Below, in pieces: positions 33,376 to 44,316 of a stretch of DNA of 64,000 bases (within the stretch, counting starts at the first letter, position 1; each line of letters begins with the position of its first letter). Location of the stretch: positions 4,216,001 to 4,280,000 of the forward strand of contig NZ_CP012640.2 in the NCBI RefSeq assembly GCF_001412595.2, read 5' to 3'. The stretch is from Massilia sp. WG5 (GTDB lineage: Bacteria > Pseudomonadota > Gammaproteobacteria > Burkholderiales > Burkholderiaceae_D). The notes beneath the pieces are model-generated. The model was not told where the DNA came from. It did not search any database and saw only the letters and a list, made by a program, of their open reading frames with translations. The translations under genes and the position numbers were made by a program.

Positions 33376-34836
33376 TCAGGCCGCCAGTTTCTTCTTCAGC
33401 AGCTCCGTCACCTGGGCCGGATTGGCCTTGCCCTTCGAGGCCTTCATGCACTGGCCGATCAGGGCGTTGATCGCCGCTTCCTTGCCGGCGCGGTACTGCT
33501 CGACCGATTTCGCATTGTTGGCCAGGACCTCGTCCACGATCGCTTCGATCGCGCCGGTGTCCGAGATCTGCTTCAGGCCTTCGCGCTCGATGATGGCGTC
33601 GGCCAGGTGCTCGTCGCCCGATTTGGCTTCCCACATCAGGCTGAACACCTTCTTGCCGGCGTTGTTCGAAATCGTGCCGTCGGCGATGCGCTTGAGCAGC
33701 AGGGCCAGTTGCGAGGCCTCGACCGGCGAGTCGATGATGTCGACGCCTTCGCGGTTCAGGGCCGAGGACACGTCGCCCATCAGCCAGTTGGCGGCGGCCT
33801 TGGCGTTTTCCTTGCCGGCCTTGGCCACCACGGCTTCATAGTAGGTGGCCATGCCCTGCGAGCCGGTCAGGATCAGGGCGTCGTACTCCGGCAGGCCGTA
33901 GTCGCTGGTGAAGCGGTCGCGCATCGCGCCCGGCAGTTCCGGCATGTCGGCCTTGATGCGCTCGATCCAGTCCTGCGAGATCGTCAAGGGCGGCAGGTCC
34001 GGGTCCGGGAAGTAGCGGTAATCCTGCGCGTCTTCCTTGGTGCGCATCGAGCGGGTTTCTTTCTTGTCCGGGTCCCACAGGCGGGTCGCCTGGATCACCT
34101 TGCCGCCGTCTTCGATCAGCTCGATCTGGCGCCGCACTTCGTAGTGGATCGCCTCTTCCATGAAGCGGAAGGAGTTCAGGTTCTTGATCTCGCAGCGGGT
34201 GCCGAATTCCTTCTGGCCGACCGGGCGCACCGAGACGTTGACGTCGCAGCGGAAGGAGCCTTCCTGCATGTTGCCGTCGCAGACGCCCAGCCACATCACC
34301 AGCGAGTGCAGGGCCTTGGCGTAGGCCACCGCCTCATTCGCGCTGCGCATCTCCGGCTCGGAGACGATCTCGAGCAGCGGCGTGCCGGCGCGGTTCAGGT
34401 CGATGCCGCTCATGCCATGGTAATCCTCGTGCAGCGATTTGCCGGCATCCTCTTCCAGGTGGGCGCGGGTCAGGTTGATGGTGCTGGTGACCATCTTGCC
34501 GTCCTTCTCGTAGGCGAAGGTGAGGGTGCCGCCCTGGACCACCGGATCTTCGAACTGGCTGATCTGGTAGCCCTTCGGCAGGTCGGGGTAGAAGTAGTTC
34601 TTGCGCGCGAACACGGAGCGCGGCGCGATCTTCGCGCCGACCGCCAGGCCGAAGCGGATCGCGCGTTCGACCGCGCCGCGGTTCAGCACCGGCAGCACGC
34701 CCGGCAGCGCCAGGTCGACCGGGCTGGCCTGGGTGTTCGGCTCGGCGCCGAACTGGATCGAGCTGCCGCTGAAGATTTTCGAATTGGTCGTGAGCTGGAC
34801 GTGGTTCTCAAGACCGATGACGACTTCCCATTGCAT
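33376..34836 (-). CDS. gatB: Asp-tRNA(Asn)/Glu-tRNA(Gln) amidotransferase subunit B
   Basis: A 486-residue GatB that activates misacylated tRNA for transamidation. The N-terminal signature [10 protein letters not shown] and the segment [20 protein letters not shown] are present, with the YqeY-like C-terminal domain ending [17 protein letters not shown]. It is the last gene of gatCAB, 12 bases after gatA. Confidence 0.97.
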   Translation of the reverse strand: MQWEVVIGLENHVQLTTNSKIFSGSSIQFGAEPNTQASPVDLALPGVLPVLNRGAVERAIRFGLAVGAKIAPRSVFARKNYFYPDLPKGYQISQFEDPVVQGGTLTFAYEKDGKMVTSTINLTRAHLEEDAGKSLHEDYHGMSGIDLNRAGTPLLEIVSEPEMRSANEAVAYAKALHSLVMWLGVCDGNMQEGSFRCDVNVSVRPVGQKEFGTRCEIKNLNSFRFMEEAIHYEVRRQIELIEDGGKVIQATRLWDPDKKETRSMRTKEDAQDYRYFPDPDLPPLTISQDWIERIKADMPELPGAMRDRFTSDYGLPEYDALILTGSQGMATYYEAVVAKAGKENAKAAANWLMGDVSSALNREGVDIIDSPVEASQLALLLKRIADGTISNNAGKKVFSLMWEAKSGDEHLADAIIEREGLKQISDTGAIEAIVDEVLANNAKSVEQYRAGKEAAINALIGQCMKASKGKANPAQVTELLKKKLAA

Positions 34837-34848
34837 GTTCTGTTCTCC

Positions 34849-36324
34849 TTAGACGCCGTCGGGTGTGCGGGTGTGCCAGTCGGTGGCTTGCTGGTACTGG
34901 TGCGCGATGTTCAGCAGCCTGGCTTCGCTGAAATAGTTACCGATGATTTGCAGGCCGACCGGACGCTTGGCGTTTTTCTCGCCCTGGCCGAAACCGACCG
35001 GGATCGACATGCCGGGCAGGCCCGCCAGGCTGGTCGACAGGGTGAAGATGTCGGCCAGGTAATTGGCGACCGGGTCGTCCGATTTGGCGCCCAGGTCCCA
35101 GGCCACGGTCGGGGCCACCGGGCCCATGATGACGTCGCACTTGTCCTTGAACGCGGCCTGGAAGTCGTCGGCGATCAGGCGGCGGATCTTCTGCGCCTGC
35201 ACGTAGTAGGCGTCGTAGTAGCCGTGGCACAGCACGTAGGTGCCGACCATGATGCGGCGCTGGACTTCCTTGCCGAAGCCTTCCGCACGCGTTTTCTTGT
35301 ACATGTCCTGCAGGTCCTTGTACTCCTGCGTGCGGTAGCCGTAGCGGACGCCGTCGAAGCGCGACAGGTTGCTCGATGCCTCCGCGGGGGCAATGATGTA
35401 GTAGACCGGGATCGACAGCGAGGTCTTCGGCAGCGAGATCTCGACCAGGGTCGCGCCCAGCTTGACGAACTGGTCCAGCGCGGCGCGCACGGCCTGCTCG
35501 ACGTCCGCGGCCAGGCCTTCGCCGAAGTACTCTTTCGGTACGCCGATCCGCAGTCCATTCAAGGGCTGGTTCAACTGGCGGGTAAAGTCCTCGCGCGCAT
35601 TGCCCTGTTCGGCGGTGAGGCTGGTCGAGTCGCGCTCGTCGAAGCCCACCATCTCGTTCAACAGCAGGGCGCAGTCCTCGGCGGTGCGCGCCATCGGGCC
35701 GCCCTGGTCGAGCGAGGAGGCGAAGGCGATCATGCCGAAGCGCGACACGCGGCCGTAGGTCGGCTTGATGCCGGTGATGCCGCAGAAGGCGGCCGGCTGG
35801 CGGATCGAGCCGCCGGTGTCGGTGCCGGTCGCGGCCGGCGCCAGGCGCGCGGCGATCGCGGCGGCCGAGCCGCCCGAGGAGCCGCCCGGCACCGCCAGGG
35901 TATCCCAGGGATTCTGGACCGCGCCGAAGCTCGAGTTCTCGTTGGCCGAGCCCATCGCGAACTCGTCGCAGTTCAGCTTGCCCAGCGTGACCATGCCGGC
36001 ATCCAGAAACTTCGTGACCACGGTCGCATCGAACGGGCTGACGTAGTTACCCAGCATCTTCGAAGCGGCGGTCGAGCGCCAGCCTTTGGTGACGAAGATG
36101 TCCTTGTGCGCGATCGGGATGCCGGTCAGCGGGCCGGCCGAACCTTCGGCGAAGCGCGCGTCGGCGGCCTGGGCCTGGGCCAGCGACAGCTCGGCGTCGA
36201 CGTGCAGGAAGGCGTTGTGCTGGCTCGCGGCGATGCGGTCCAGGTAGTGGCGGGTCAGCTCGGTCGCCGAGATCTGTTTCGAATGCAGGAGCGTCGACAG
36301 TTCTTTGATGGTTTTGTTGTGCAT
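34849..36324 (-). CDS. gatA: Asp-tRNA(Asn)/Glu-tRNA(Gln) amidotransferase subunit A
   Basis: A 491-residue amidase-signature protein releasing ammonia from glutamine. The catalytic region is [15 protein letters not shown] with [16 protein letters not shown], and the catalytic lysine lies in [12 protein letters not shown]. The ATG at 36324 has GGGGAG seven bases upstream; a more upstream in-frame ATG (36384) would add 20 unrelated residues. It follows gatC by 87 bases. Confidence 0.97.
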   Translation of the reverse strand: MHNKTIKELSTLLHSKQISATELTRHYLDRIAASQHNAFLHVDAELSLAQAQAADARFAEGSAGPLTGIPIAHKDIFVTKGWRSTAASKMLGNYVSPFDATVVTKFLDAGMVTLGKLNCDEFAMGSANENSSFGAVQNPWDTLAVPGGSSGGSAAAIAARLAPAATGTDTGGSIRQPAAFCGITGIKPTYGRVSRFGMIAFASSLDQGGPMARTAEDCALLLNEMVGFDERDSTSLTAEQGNAREDFTRQLNQPLNGLRIGVPKEYFGEGLAADVEQAVRAALDQFVKLGATLVEISLPKTSLSIPVYYIIAPAEASSNLSRFDGVRYGYRTQEYKDLQDMYKKTRAEGFGKEVQRRIMVGTYVLCHGYYDAYYVQAQKIRRLIADDFQAAFKDKCDVIMGPVAPTVAWDLGAKSDDPVANYLADIFTLSTSLAGLPGMSIPVGFGQGEKNAKRPVGLQIIGNYFSEARLLNIAHQYQQATDWHTRTPDGV

Positions 36325-36411
36325 AATTTTACTCCCCAAATGGGCTTGAAGAACCGTAGCGAGCATCGCAAACCGAAAATGCAACGCGCAGCAGGTTATT
36401 CGATGCCCAGT

Positions 36412-36711
36412 TTATTCGATGACTTTCGGGACCAGGTAAAGGCCGTCCTGGGTTTTCGGCGCCGGCGCCTGGTAGTCGGCGCGGCGGTTTTCCTCGGTCA
36501 CCACGTCCTCGCGCAAGCGCAGCGGCAGGGCGAGCACGGCCGCCAGCGGCTGCGACAGCGGCTCGACGCCGGTGGTGTCGACGGCCTGCATCTGCTCCGC
36601 CAGGGCGAAGATGCCGTTCAGTTCATTCAGGGCGATCTCGGCATGGGCTTCGTCCATGTCGAGCTGGGCCAGGTTGGCAATCCGTTTTACGTCTGAGAGA
36701 GTCAGGGACAT
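36412..36711 (-). CDS. gatC: Asp-tRNA(Asn)/Glu-tRNA(Gln) amidotransferase subunit C
   Basis: A 99-residue GatC beginning [20 protein letters not shown], with the family segments [20 protein letters not shown] and a C-terminal [10 protein letters not shown]. It holds GatA and GatB together. First gene of the operon. The last ten bases of its coding region are repeated once just downstream (TTATTCGATG). Confidence 0.95.
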   Translation of the reverse strand: MSLTLSDVKRIANLAQLDMDEAHAEIALNELNGIFALAEQMQAVDTTGVEPLSQPLAAVLALPLRLREDVVTEENRRADYQAPAPKTQDGLYLVPKVIE

Positions 36712-38086
<1,375 letters not shown>

Positions 38087-38096
38087 TCGGCTCCTG

Positions 38097-38139
38097 ACGC
38101 GGACAGGCGACGCGCTTGCGCGTGGCCTGTCCGCGTTTT
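38097..38139 (+). terminator. Hairpin with T-run between mreB and mreC (attenuator)
   Basis: A 12-bp perfect stem (ACGCGGACAGGC 38097-38108, complement 38125-38136) carries an inner 6-bp stem (ACGCGC/GCGCGT) and is followed by TTTT. It begins 11 bases after the mreB stop. Since mreC and mreD must still be expressed, it probably ends only part of the transcripts. Confidence 0.75.
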
Positions 38140-38213
38140 CTGCATTCGTCATGGTAGTGTGTCTTCACGTCGGCGCCCGGCCTCTCTGACGGCCGCCCTC
38201 ATTATTGGAAGTC

Positions 38214-39422
38214 ATGGAATACAGTCCTCCGCCGCTCTTCAAGCAAGGCGCTCCCGCCAGGGTCAAGGTGACGGTGTTCGCTCTCGTCTCGATCGCACTG
38301 CTTGTCGTCGACGCGCGGTTTCATGCGCTCACCGCGGTGCGCCAGGTCGCGGCCACGGTCCTTTATCCTTTCCAGATGGTCGCCCTGATGCCGCGCGATG
38401 CGATGAGCAACATGGGCAGCTATTTCTCCTCGATCTCCGCCTTGCAGAAGGAAGTCCGCGACCTGAAGAGCCAGCAGGTGGCAATGGCCCAGGCCATGCA
38501 GCAGGCCCAGCTCCAGATGGCCGAGAACGGGCACCTGCGCAAGCTGATGGATGCGCGCGAACATCTGCCGGTGCGTTCGATGATGAGCGAGATCCTGTAC
38601 GATGCGCGCGACCCGTCGACCCGCCGCGTGGTGCTCGACCGCGGCATGCGCAGCGGCGTCAAGCTCGGCCTGCCCGTGATCGATAACGCCGGCGTGGTCG
38701 GCCAGGTCACGCGCGTGTTCCCGTTCACCGCCGAAGTCACGCTGCTGACCGACAAGGAGCAGGCGATTCCGGTGCAGGTGCTGAGGAACGGCCTGCGCAG
38801 CGTCGCCTATGGCCGCGGCCAGTCCGGCATGCTGGACCTGCGCTTCGTGGCGCCGAACGCCGACATCCAGGTCGGCGACGTGCTGGTCACCTCCGGCCTG
38901 GACGGCATGTACCCGGCCGGCCTGGCGGTGGCCAAGGTCGTCCAGGTGGAAAGCGTGGCCCAGGGCGCCTTCGGACGCGTGGTGTGCCAGCCGCTGGCCG
39001 GCATCGACCGCCACCGCCAGCTGCTGATCGTGATGTCCGACGAGCCGGCGCAGCCGCGCCCGCCGGCGGAAGCCCCGAAGAGCAACGGCAACAACACCTC
39101 GCGCCGCAACCTGCCGAAGATGGAACCGATCCCGCTGCCGCCGCTGGCGCCGCAACCGCTGCCGCCGGCCCAGCAGCCGGCCGCCGCCGCCAACGGCGTC
39201 CCGGCAGCCGCCGGCACGCAGCCGGCCACGACACCGGCTACGACACCGGCTGCAGCGCCGGCAACTGCCGCGCCGGCTCCGAACCGTAAGGCCGCGCCGG
39301 CGCGCGCCACGCCGCCCACGACCACGACCGGCGCCGCGCCGGCCGCCCCGCGTAACCCGGCCGCCGGGGCGCCCGCCGCCGCACGTCAGCCGGCTGCGGC
39401 CCGGACCGGGGAGGGCGCATAA
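38214..39422 (+). CDS. mreC: Rod shape-determining protein MreC
   Basis: A 402-residue bitopic membrane protein: one transmembrane helix (about 22-40), a coiled coil (about 75-115) and a periplasmic beta-domain (VLDRGMRSGVKLGLPVID and GDVLVTSGLDGMYPAGLAVA). The C-terminal 120 or so residues form a proline/alanine-rich low-complexity tail with repeated TTPA units, longer than in E. coli MreC. MreC links the cytoskeleton to PBP2. ATG 38214 was chosen over a TTG at 38205. Its TAATG overlaps mreD. Confidence 0.93.
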   Translation: MEYSPPPLFKQGAPARVKVTVFALVSIALLVVDARFHALTAVRQVAATVLYPFQMVALMPRDAMSNMGSYFSSISALQKEVRDLKSQQVAMAQAMQQAQLQMAENGHLRKLMDAREHLPVRSMMSEILYDARDPSTRRVVLDRGMRSGVKLGLPVIDNAGVVGQVTRVFPFTAEVTLLTDKEQAIPVQVLRNGLRSVAYGRGQSGMLDLRFVAPNADIQVGDVLVTSGLDGMYPAGLAVAKVVQVESVAQGAFGRVVCQPLAGIDRHRQLLIVMSDEPAQPRPPAEAPKSNGNNTSRRNLPKMEPIPLPPLAPQPLPPAQQPAAAANGVPAAAGTQPATTPATTPAAAPATAAPAPNRKAAPARATPPTTTTGAAPAAPRNPAAGAPAAARQPAAARTGEGA

Positions 39423-39937
39423 TGCCGAACCGTCCGCACTACATCCTGCTGCCGGTCAGCCCGCTGTTCATCGCCTTCAGCCTGATCTGCGCCTTCATGC
39501 TCAACCTGATGCCCTGGGGACGCTGGGTCGGCGCGCCGGATTTCGTGGCGCTGGTGTTGGTCTTCTGGGGTATCCACCAGCCGCGCAAGGTCGGCATCGG
39601 CATCGCCTTCTCGATGGGCCTGCTGATGGACGTGCACGACGCCACGCTGCTCGGCGAGAACGCGCTGGCCTACACGCTGCTGTCCTACCTGGCGATCATG
39701 ATTCACCGCCGCGTGCTGTGGTTCCCGCTGGTGACGCAGGCGATGCACGTGTTCCCGCTGCTCTTGATGACGCAGGCGATCCAGGTGATGGTGCGCTTCG
39801 CCGTCACCGGACGCTTCCCGGGCTGGCTGCACTTCATCGAGAGCGTGATCGCGGTGGCCCTGTGGCCGGCCATCACCTGGCTGCTGCTGGCGCCGCAACG
39901 GCGTGCGGTCGACAAGGACCATACCCGTCCAATCTGA
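39422..39937 (+). CDS. mreD: Rod shape-determining protein MreD
   Basis: A 171-residue protein with five or six transmembrane helices (for example FIAFSLICAFMLNLMPW and PDFVALVLVFWGIH). The family motif GIAFSMGLLMDVHDATLLGE is present. It is a Rod-complex membrane subunit. Its ATG overlaps the mreC stop by one base. A structured repeat element starts four bases after the stop. Confidence 0.94.
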   Translation: MPNRPHYILLPVSPLFIAFSLICAFMLNLMPWGRWVGAPDFVALVLVFWGIHQPRKVGIGIAFSMGLLMDVHDATLLGENALAYTLLSYLAIMIHRRVLWFPLVTQAMHVFPLLLMTQAIQVMVRFAVTGRFPGWLHFIESVIAVALWPAITWLLLAPQRRAVDKDHTRPI

Positions 39938-39940
39938 TGA

Positions 39941-40070
39941 GGACCTCGCAAACCTGCTGTGCGTTGCAGATTCGGCCTGCGATGCTCCGCTACGGCGGAC
40001 CGGCCGTACCGTAAATACGGCTGCGCTTCTCGGCCGAATCTGCGGCCGCTCGCGACGGTTTTCGAGGCCC
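39941..40070 (+). repeat. Intergenic palindromic repeat element, copy A (mreD-mrdA)
   Basis: The element is bounded by 14-base inverted repeats (39941-39954 and 40057-40070, two mismatches) and begins four bases after the mreD stop. Next to the left arm lies a 33-base core (39954-39986) that recurs with one mismatch at 58466-58498. Inside, GCAGATTCGGCC (39966-39977) pairs perfectly with 40032-40043, and GCCGTA/TACGGC forms a small hairpin near 40003-40020. It fills most of the gap before mrdA. No coding potential is seen, and no known family is recognised. Confidence 0.8.
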
Positions 40071-40099
40071 CCGATACGTTTCGTATGAATCATTTTTGA

Positions 40100-42076
40100 A
40101 TGACAGAGATTAAAGACAACGATCGCGAGATCCACCATTTCCGCATGCGCCTCTCGGCGCTGGTGGTGCTGGTGTTCATCTGCTTCGGCCTGCTGGTGGC
40201 CCGCTTCGTGTGGCTGCAGGTGGTCAAGCACAACCAGTACATGGCGCAGGCCGAGGACAACCGCATCGCCCTGGTGCCGATCGTGCCCAACCGCGGCCTG
40301 ATCCTCGACCGCAACGGCGTGGTCCTGGCCAGCAACTACTCGGCCTACACGCTCGAGATCACGCCCTCCAAGCTGGAAGCCAACCTCGACTCCGTGATCG
40401 ACGAGCTGGCCAAGCTGGTGACGATCGAGCCCAAGGATCGCAAGCGCTTCAAGCGCCTGCTGGAAGAGTCGAAGAACTTCGCCAGCGTGCCGATCCGCAC
40501 CCGCCTGACCGACGACGAGGTCGCGCGCTTCACCGCGCAGCGCTTCCGCTTCCCCGGCGTCGAGGTGCAGGCGCGCCTGTTCCGCCAGTACCCGCTGGGC
40601 GAGATCGCCTCGCACGTGCTGGGCTTCATCGGCCGCATCAACCAGCGCGAAGCCAAGGCGATCGAGGACAGCGAGGATGCCGCCAACTACAATGGCACCG
40701 ACCACATCGGCAAGGAAGGCCTGGAGAAGAGCTACGAACACCAGCTGCATGGCCAGACCGGCTATGAGGAAGTCGAGCGCTCGGCCGGCGGCCGCGCGAT
40801 CCGCACGCTGTCGCGTACGGCGCCGGTGCCGGGCTCGAACCTGATCCTGTCGATCGACATCGAGCTGCAGAAGGTGATCGAGGAAGCCTTCGGCGACTTC
40901 CGCGGCGCACTGGTCGCGATCGAACCCGAGACCGGCGACGTGCTGGCCTACGTGTCGCGGCCGGGCTTCGACCCCAACCTGTTCGTCGACGGCATCGACA
41001 GCCAGAGCTGGAACGAACTGAATACCTCGCTCGACCGCCCGCTGATGAACCGTCCGCTGTCCGGCACCTATCCGCCCGGCTCGACCTTCAAGCCCTTCAT
41101 GGCCCTGGCGGCGCTGGAGATGGGCAAGCGCCGTCCGGAGCAGGGCATCAGCGATCCGGGCTTCTTCATGCTCGGCGGCCACCGCTTCAACGACGACAAG
41201 CCCGGCGGCCACGGCTACATCGACATGTACCGTTCGATCGTGATGTCCTGCGACACCTATTACTACCAGCTCGGCAACGACATGGGCATCGATGCGATCA
41301 GCGGCTTCATGAAGCAGTTCGGTTTCGGCTCGCCGACCGGAATCGACCTCGAGCACGAAAAAGCGGGTGTGCTGCCTTCGCAGGAATGGAAGCGCGAGCG
41401 CTTCAAGCGCAACCGCGCAGCCCAGAAATGGGTCGGCGGCGACACGATCTCGATCAGCATCGGCCAGGGCTTCAACAGCTACACCATGCTGCAGCTGGCG
41501 CATGCGGTGGCGACCCTGGCGAACAACGGCGTGATCATGAAGCCGCACCTGGTCAAGATCCTGGAGGACGGCGGTACCAAGCAGCGCACCCTGACCGTGC
41601 CGAAGGAATCCGGCCGCATCCCGCTGAAGCAGGAAAACATCGAGATCATCAAGCACGCCATGGTGGGCGTGACGCAGGACCAGAGCGGCACCGGCTTCCG
41701 GGCCTTCCAGAACGCCGGCTACATCGCCGGCGGCAAGACCGGCACCGCCCAGGTGGTCGGCCTGAAGGGCGCCAAGTACAACCATAACGTCACGCCGGAA
41801 CGCCTGCGCGACAACGCGCTGTTCACGGCCTTCGCGCCGGCCGACAAGCCGCGGATCGCGATCGCGATGGTGGTCGAGAACGCCGGCTTCGGCGCCAGCT
41901 ATGCCGCGCCGATCGCGCGCAAGGCGCTCGACTACTACCTGCTGGGCAAGCGTCCGGGCGACAAGGCCAAGCCGGCGGTACCGAAGGAAGACCTGGCGGT
42001 TCCCGAAGAATCCTTCGGCCCTAACGCCGGCCTGCCCAAGCCGCCGGGCGGTGAAACCCCTGGCAACAAGGAGTAA
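40100..42076 (+). CDS. mrdA: Penicillin-binding protein 2 (peptidoglycan DD-transpeptidase)
   Basis: A 658-residue class B PBP: an N-terminal membrane anchor (about 18-40), a pedestal domain and a transpeptidase domain. The acylated serine is S328 in PPGSTFKPF, the second motif is in MSCDTYYYQLG and the KTGT motif in GGKTGTAQVVG. It crosslinks peptidoglycan during side-wall elongation with RodA, whose gene starts three bases after its stop. Confidence 0.96.
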   Translation: MTEIKDNDREIHHFRMRLSALVVLVFICFGLLVARFVWLQVVKHNQYMAQAEDNRIALVPIVPNRGLILDRNGVVLASNYSAYTLEITPSKLEANLDSVIDELAKLVTIEPKDRKRFKRLLEESKNFASVPIRTRLTDDEVARFTAQRFRFPGVEVQARLFRQYPLGEIASHVLGFIGRINQREAKAIEDSEDAANYNGTDHIGKEGLEKSYEHQLHGQTGYEEVERSAGGRAIRTLSRTAPVPGSNLILSIDIELQKVIEEAFGDFRGALVAIEPETGDVLAYVSRPGFDPNLFVDGIDSQSWNELNTSLDRPLMNRPLSGTYPPGSTFKPFMALAALEMGKRRPEQGISDPGFFMLGGHRFNDDKPGGHGYIDMYRSIVMSCDTYYYQLGNDMGIDAISGFMKQFGFGSPTGIDLEHEKAGVLPSQEWKRERFKRNRAAQKWVGGDTISISIGQGFNSYTMLQLAHAVATLANNGVIMKPHLVKILEDGGTKQRTLTVPKESGRIPLKQENIEIIKHAMVGVTQDQSGTGFRAFQNAGYIAGGKTGTAQVVGLKGAKYNHNVTPERLRDNALFTAFAPADKPRIAIAMVVENAGFGASYAAPIARKALDYYLLGKRPGDKAKPAVPKEDLAVPEESFGPNAGLPKPPGGETPGNKE

Positions 42077-42079
42077 GCG

Positions 42080-43198
42080 ATGCCAGCACATATTCCCGAG
42101 CGGCGCTCGCTGAGCCGGCGCCTCAAACCCTATCTCCTGGTGTTCGACGGCCCGCTGGCCTTGATCCTGTTCCTGCTGTTCTCGGTCGGCACACTGACCA
42201 TGAGCTCGGCCGGCCACGACTTCCCGGGCCGCATGGAAGGGCAGATGCGCAACATCCTGCTGTCCTTCACCGTGATGTGGATCGCCGCCAATATTCCGCC
42301 GCAGATGCTGCTGCGGCTGGCCGTGCCGATCTATACCTTCGGCGTCACGCTGCTGGTCGCGGTGGCGCTGTTCGGCACCATCAAGAAGGGCGCGCGGCGC
42401 TGGCTGCACGTGGGCGTCGACATCCAGCCGTCCGAGATCCTCAAGATCGCCACGCCGCTGATGCTGGCCTGGTATTTCCAGAGCCGCGCCGGCTTCATGC
42501 GATGGCAGAACTTCATCGTCGCCGCGGTCCTGCTGCTGGTCCCCTTCGGCCTGATCGCCAAGCAGCCCGACCTCGGCACCGCGCTGCTGGTGGGCGCTTC
42601 CGGCTTCTATGTGATCTTCCTGGCCGGCCTGTCGTGGAAGGCCCTGCTGGCCCTGTTCGCGAGCGGTTGCGCGGCCCTGCCGGTGGCATGGTCGATGATG
42701 CACGACTACCAGCGCGATCGCGTGATGACACTGATCGATCCGACCTCGGACCCGCTGGGCAAGGGCTTCCACATCATCCAGTCGACCATCGCGATCGGTT
42801 CCGGCGGCGTGAGCGGCAAGGGCTACATGCACGGCACCCAGGCCTATCTCGAATTCATCCCCGAACGCACCACCGACTTCATCTTTTCGGTGTATTCGGA
42901 AGAATTCGGCCTGATCGGTAACTTGGTGTTACTGTTCTTGTATCTTCTGCTCATCGGGCGCAGCATGATGATCGCTGCGAATGCCCCGAATCTGTTCACA
43001 CGCCTGCTGGCGGGCGCGGTCTCGATGATGTTCTTTACTTATTGTTTCATTAACATGGGTATGGTCAGCGGGATCCTTCCCGTGGTCGGAGTTCCACTTC
43101 CTTTCATGAGCTATGGCGGAACTGCGTTGACTACTTTGGGGCTCTGCAGTGGTATATTGATGAGTATTCAAAGACACCGCAAACTGGTGCAGACCTGA
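42080..43198 (+). CDS. rodA: Peptidoglycan glycosyltransferase RodA
   Basis: A 372-residue SEDS-family polymerase with about ten transmembrane helices. Family segments are LMSYGGTALTTLGLCSGILMS at the C-terminus (conserved PFMSYGG) and KQPDLGTALL; the catalytic aspartate of SEDS proteins is expected in the large extracellular loop near EFIPERTTDFIFSV. It extends glycan strands with PBP2. The rlpA start lies one base past its stop. Confidence 0.96.
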   Translation: MPAHIPERRSLSRRLKPYLLVFDGPLALILFLLFSVGTLTMSSAGHDFPGRMEGQMRNILLSFTVMWIAANIPPQMLLRLAVPIYTFGVTLLVAVALFGTIKKGARRWLHVGVDIQPSEILKIATPLMLAWYFQSRAGFMRWQNFIVAAVLLLVPFGLIAKQPDLGTALLVGASGFYVIFLAGLSWKALLALFASGCAALPVAWSMMHDYQRDRVMTLIDPTSDPLGKGFHIIQSTIAIGSGGVSGKGYMHGTQAYLEFIPERTTDFIFSVYSEEFGLIGNLVLLFLYLLLIGRSMMIAANAPNLFTRLLAGAVSMMFFTYCFINMGMVSGILPVVGVPLPFMSYGGTALTTLGLCSGILMSIQRHRKLVQT

Positions 43199-43199
43199 C

Positions 43200-44264
43200 A
43201 TGAAAGAGAACGCAACGACCGTTCGCGCAGTACGAGGCCGGTGTTTGCCAGCGGTCATTGCGTTAGCATCTGCAACGCTGATCACCGGCTGCAGTACGAC
43301 CGAGAATGGCGAACACAAGAGCCTGATTCCGCTGCCCTGGAAACACAAGGTGGCAACCCGGAACGGCAAGATCGATACCGACCTCCCCAGGTTGCCCGCA
43401 GCCGGTTCCGGCCGCGGGGGCTATTACCAGGACGACGGCCCCGGCGACAATCCGCCGGCCGGCTTGCGCGACATGCCCGATGCGGTCGTCAAGTACGAAC
43501 CGTACGCCAAGTTCGCCAACAAGCCATACTCGGTATTCGGCCAGACCTACGTCCCGCTGATCAACGACGAACCCTTCAGCCAGCGCGGCGTGGCCAGCTG
43601 GTATGGCGTGAAGTTCCACGGCCAGCGCACCTCGTCGGGCGAGCCCTACGACATGTACAAGATGACGGCCGCGCATCCGACGCTGCCGATCCCGTCCTAT
43701 GCCCGCATCACCAGCATGGAAACCGGCAAGTCGGTGGTGGTGCGCATCAACGACCGTGGTCCCTTCCATTCGGACCGCATCGTCGACGTCTCGTACACGG
43801 CGGCGCTGAAGCTCGGCTTGCTGGGCAAGGGCAGCCACCAGGTCGAGGTCGAGCGCCTGTTCCCGGACGACCCGACCCGCGTCGCGACCGTGCGCCGCGC
43901 CGCCACCTCGGCCGCGCAGGCCGCGCCGGCGCCGGCCGAGATCGCGGCCCTGATGCTGGAAGACCGGGTTGCGATGGACAGCGCCGCCGTGGCGCGTCCC
44001 GAATCGCCATCGCGGGCGGACGGGAGCACAAGCCTCAAGTCCGGCTACTACCTGCAATTGGGCGCCTACGGCCGCGAGGGCAAGGCGGAAGAGATGAGCG
44101 AGGCGCTGAAGAAGTCCGGCGTGTCGCAGGCAATCGACGTGGTGCGCTCGGGATCCGTCAACCGCCTCTACAGCGGTCCTTTCGAGACCCGCGCGATGGC
44201 GCAGGAAGCGGCGCGTTCCTTGCCGAAGTCGCTGGGGCTGAAACCGATCGTCGTGCGCCGCTGA
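43200..44264 (+). CDS. rlpA: Septal ring lytic transglycosylase RlpA
   Basis: A 354-residue lipoprotein; the lipobox LITGC puts the acylated cysteine at residue 31. The double-psi beta-barrel domain (GVASWYGVKFHGQRTSSGE with VRINDRGPFHSDRIVDVSY, about 130-220) carries the catalytic DRGPF-type region. A C-terminal SPOR domain (YYLQLGAYGREGKAEEM, about 280-352) binds denuded glycan at the septum. It ends the mre-mrd cluster, the usual place for rlpA. Confidence 0.94.
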   Translation: MKENATTVRAVRGRCLPAVIALASATLITGCSTTENGEHKSLIPLPWKHKVATRNGKIDTDLPRLPAAGSGRGGYYQDDGPGDNPPAGLRDMPDAVVKYEPYAKFANKPYSVFGQTYVPLINDEPFSQRGVASWYGVKFHGQRTSSGEPYDMYKMTAAHPTLPIPSYARITSMETGKSVVVRINDRGPFHSDRIVDVSYTAALKLGLLGKGSHQVEVERLFPDDPTRVATVRRAATSAAQAAPAPAEIAALMLEDRVAMDSAAVARPESPSRADGSTSLKSGYYLQLGAYGREGKAEEMSEALKKSGVSQAIDVVRSGSVNRLYSGPFETRAMAQEAARSLPKSLGLKPIVVRR

Positions 44265-44268
44265 CGAA

Positions 44269-44291
44269 GCGTGGGCACCACGTGCCCACGC
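44269..44291. other. Convergent-gene hairpin between rlpA and the SPOR gene
   Basis: A perfect 10-bp stem (GCGTGGGCAC 44269-44278, GTGCCCACGC 44282-44291) with a CAC loop lies four bases after the rlpA stop and between convergent genes. No T-run follows on either strand, so termination is possible but not shown. Confidence 0.45.
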
Positions 44292-44316
44292 GTGACGCCG
44301 GCACATCGTTAGCCGC

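Noticed and set aside
36396..36421. Duplicated TTATTCGATG at the end of gatC
   Set aside because: Only ten bases, probably a small local duplication; no sign of a mobile element or attachment site.
33607..36696. 1,029-codon open frame on the plus strand across gatB, gatA and gatC
   Set aside because: Antisense shadow of the gatCAB operon; low-complexity composition, no recognisable family.
39386..42832. 1,148-codon open frame on the minus strand across mreD, mrdA and rodA
   Set aside because: Antisense shadow of three certain genes. The translation is rich in His, Arg, Gln and Asp with no domains, as expected opposite GC-rich coding DNA.
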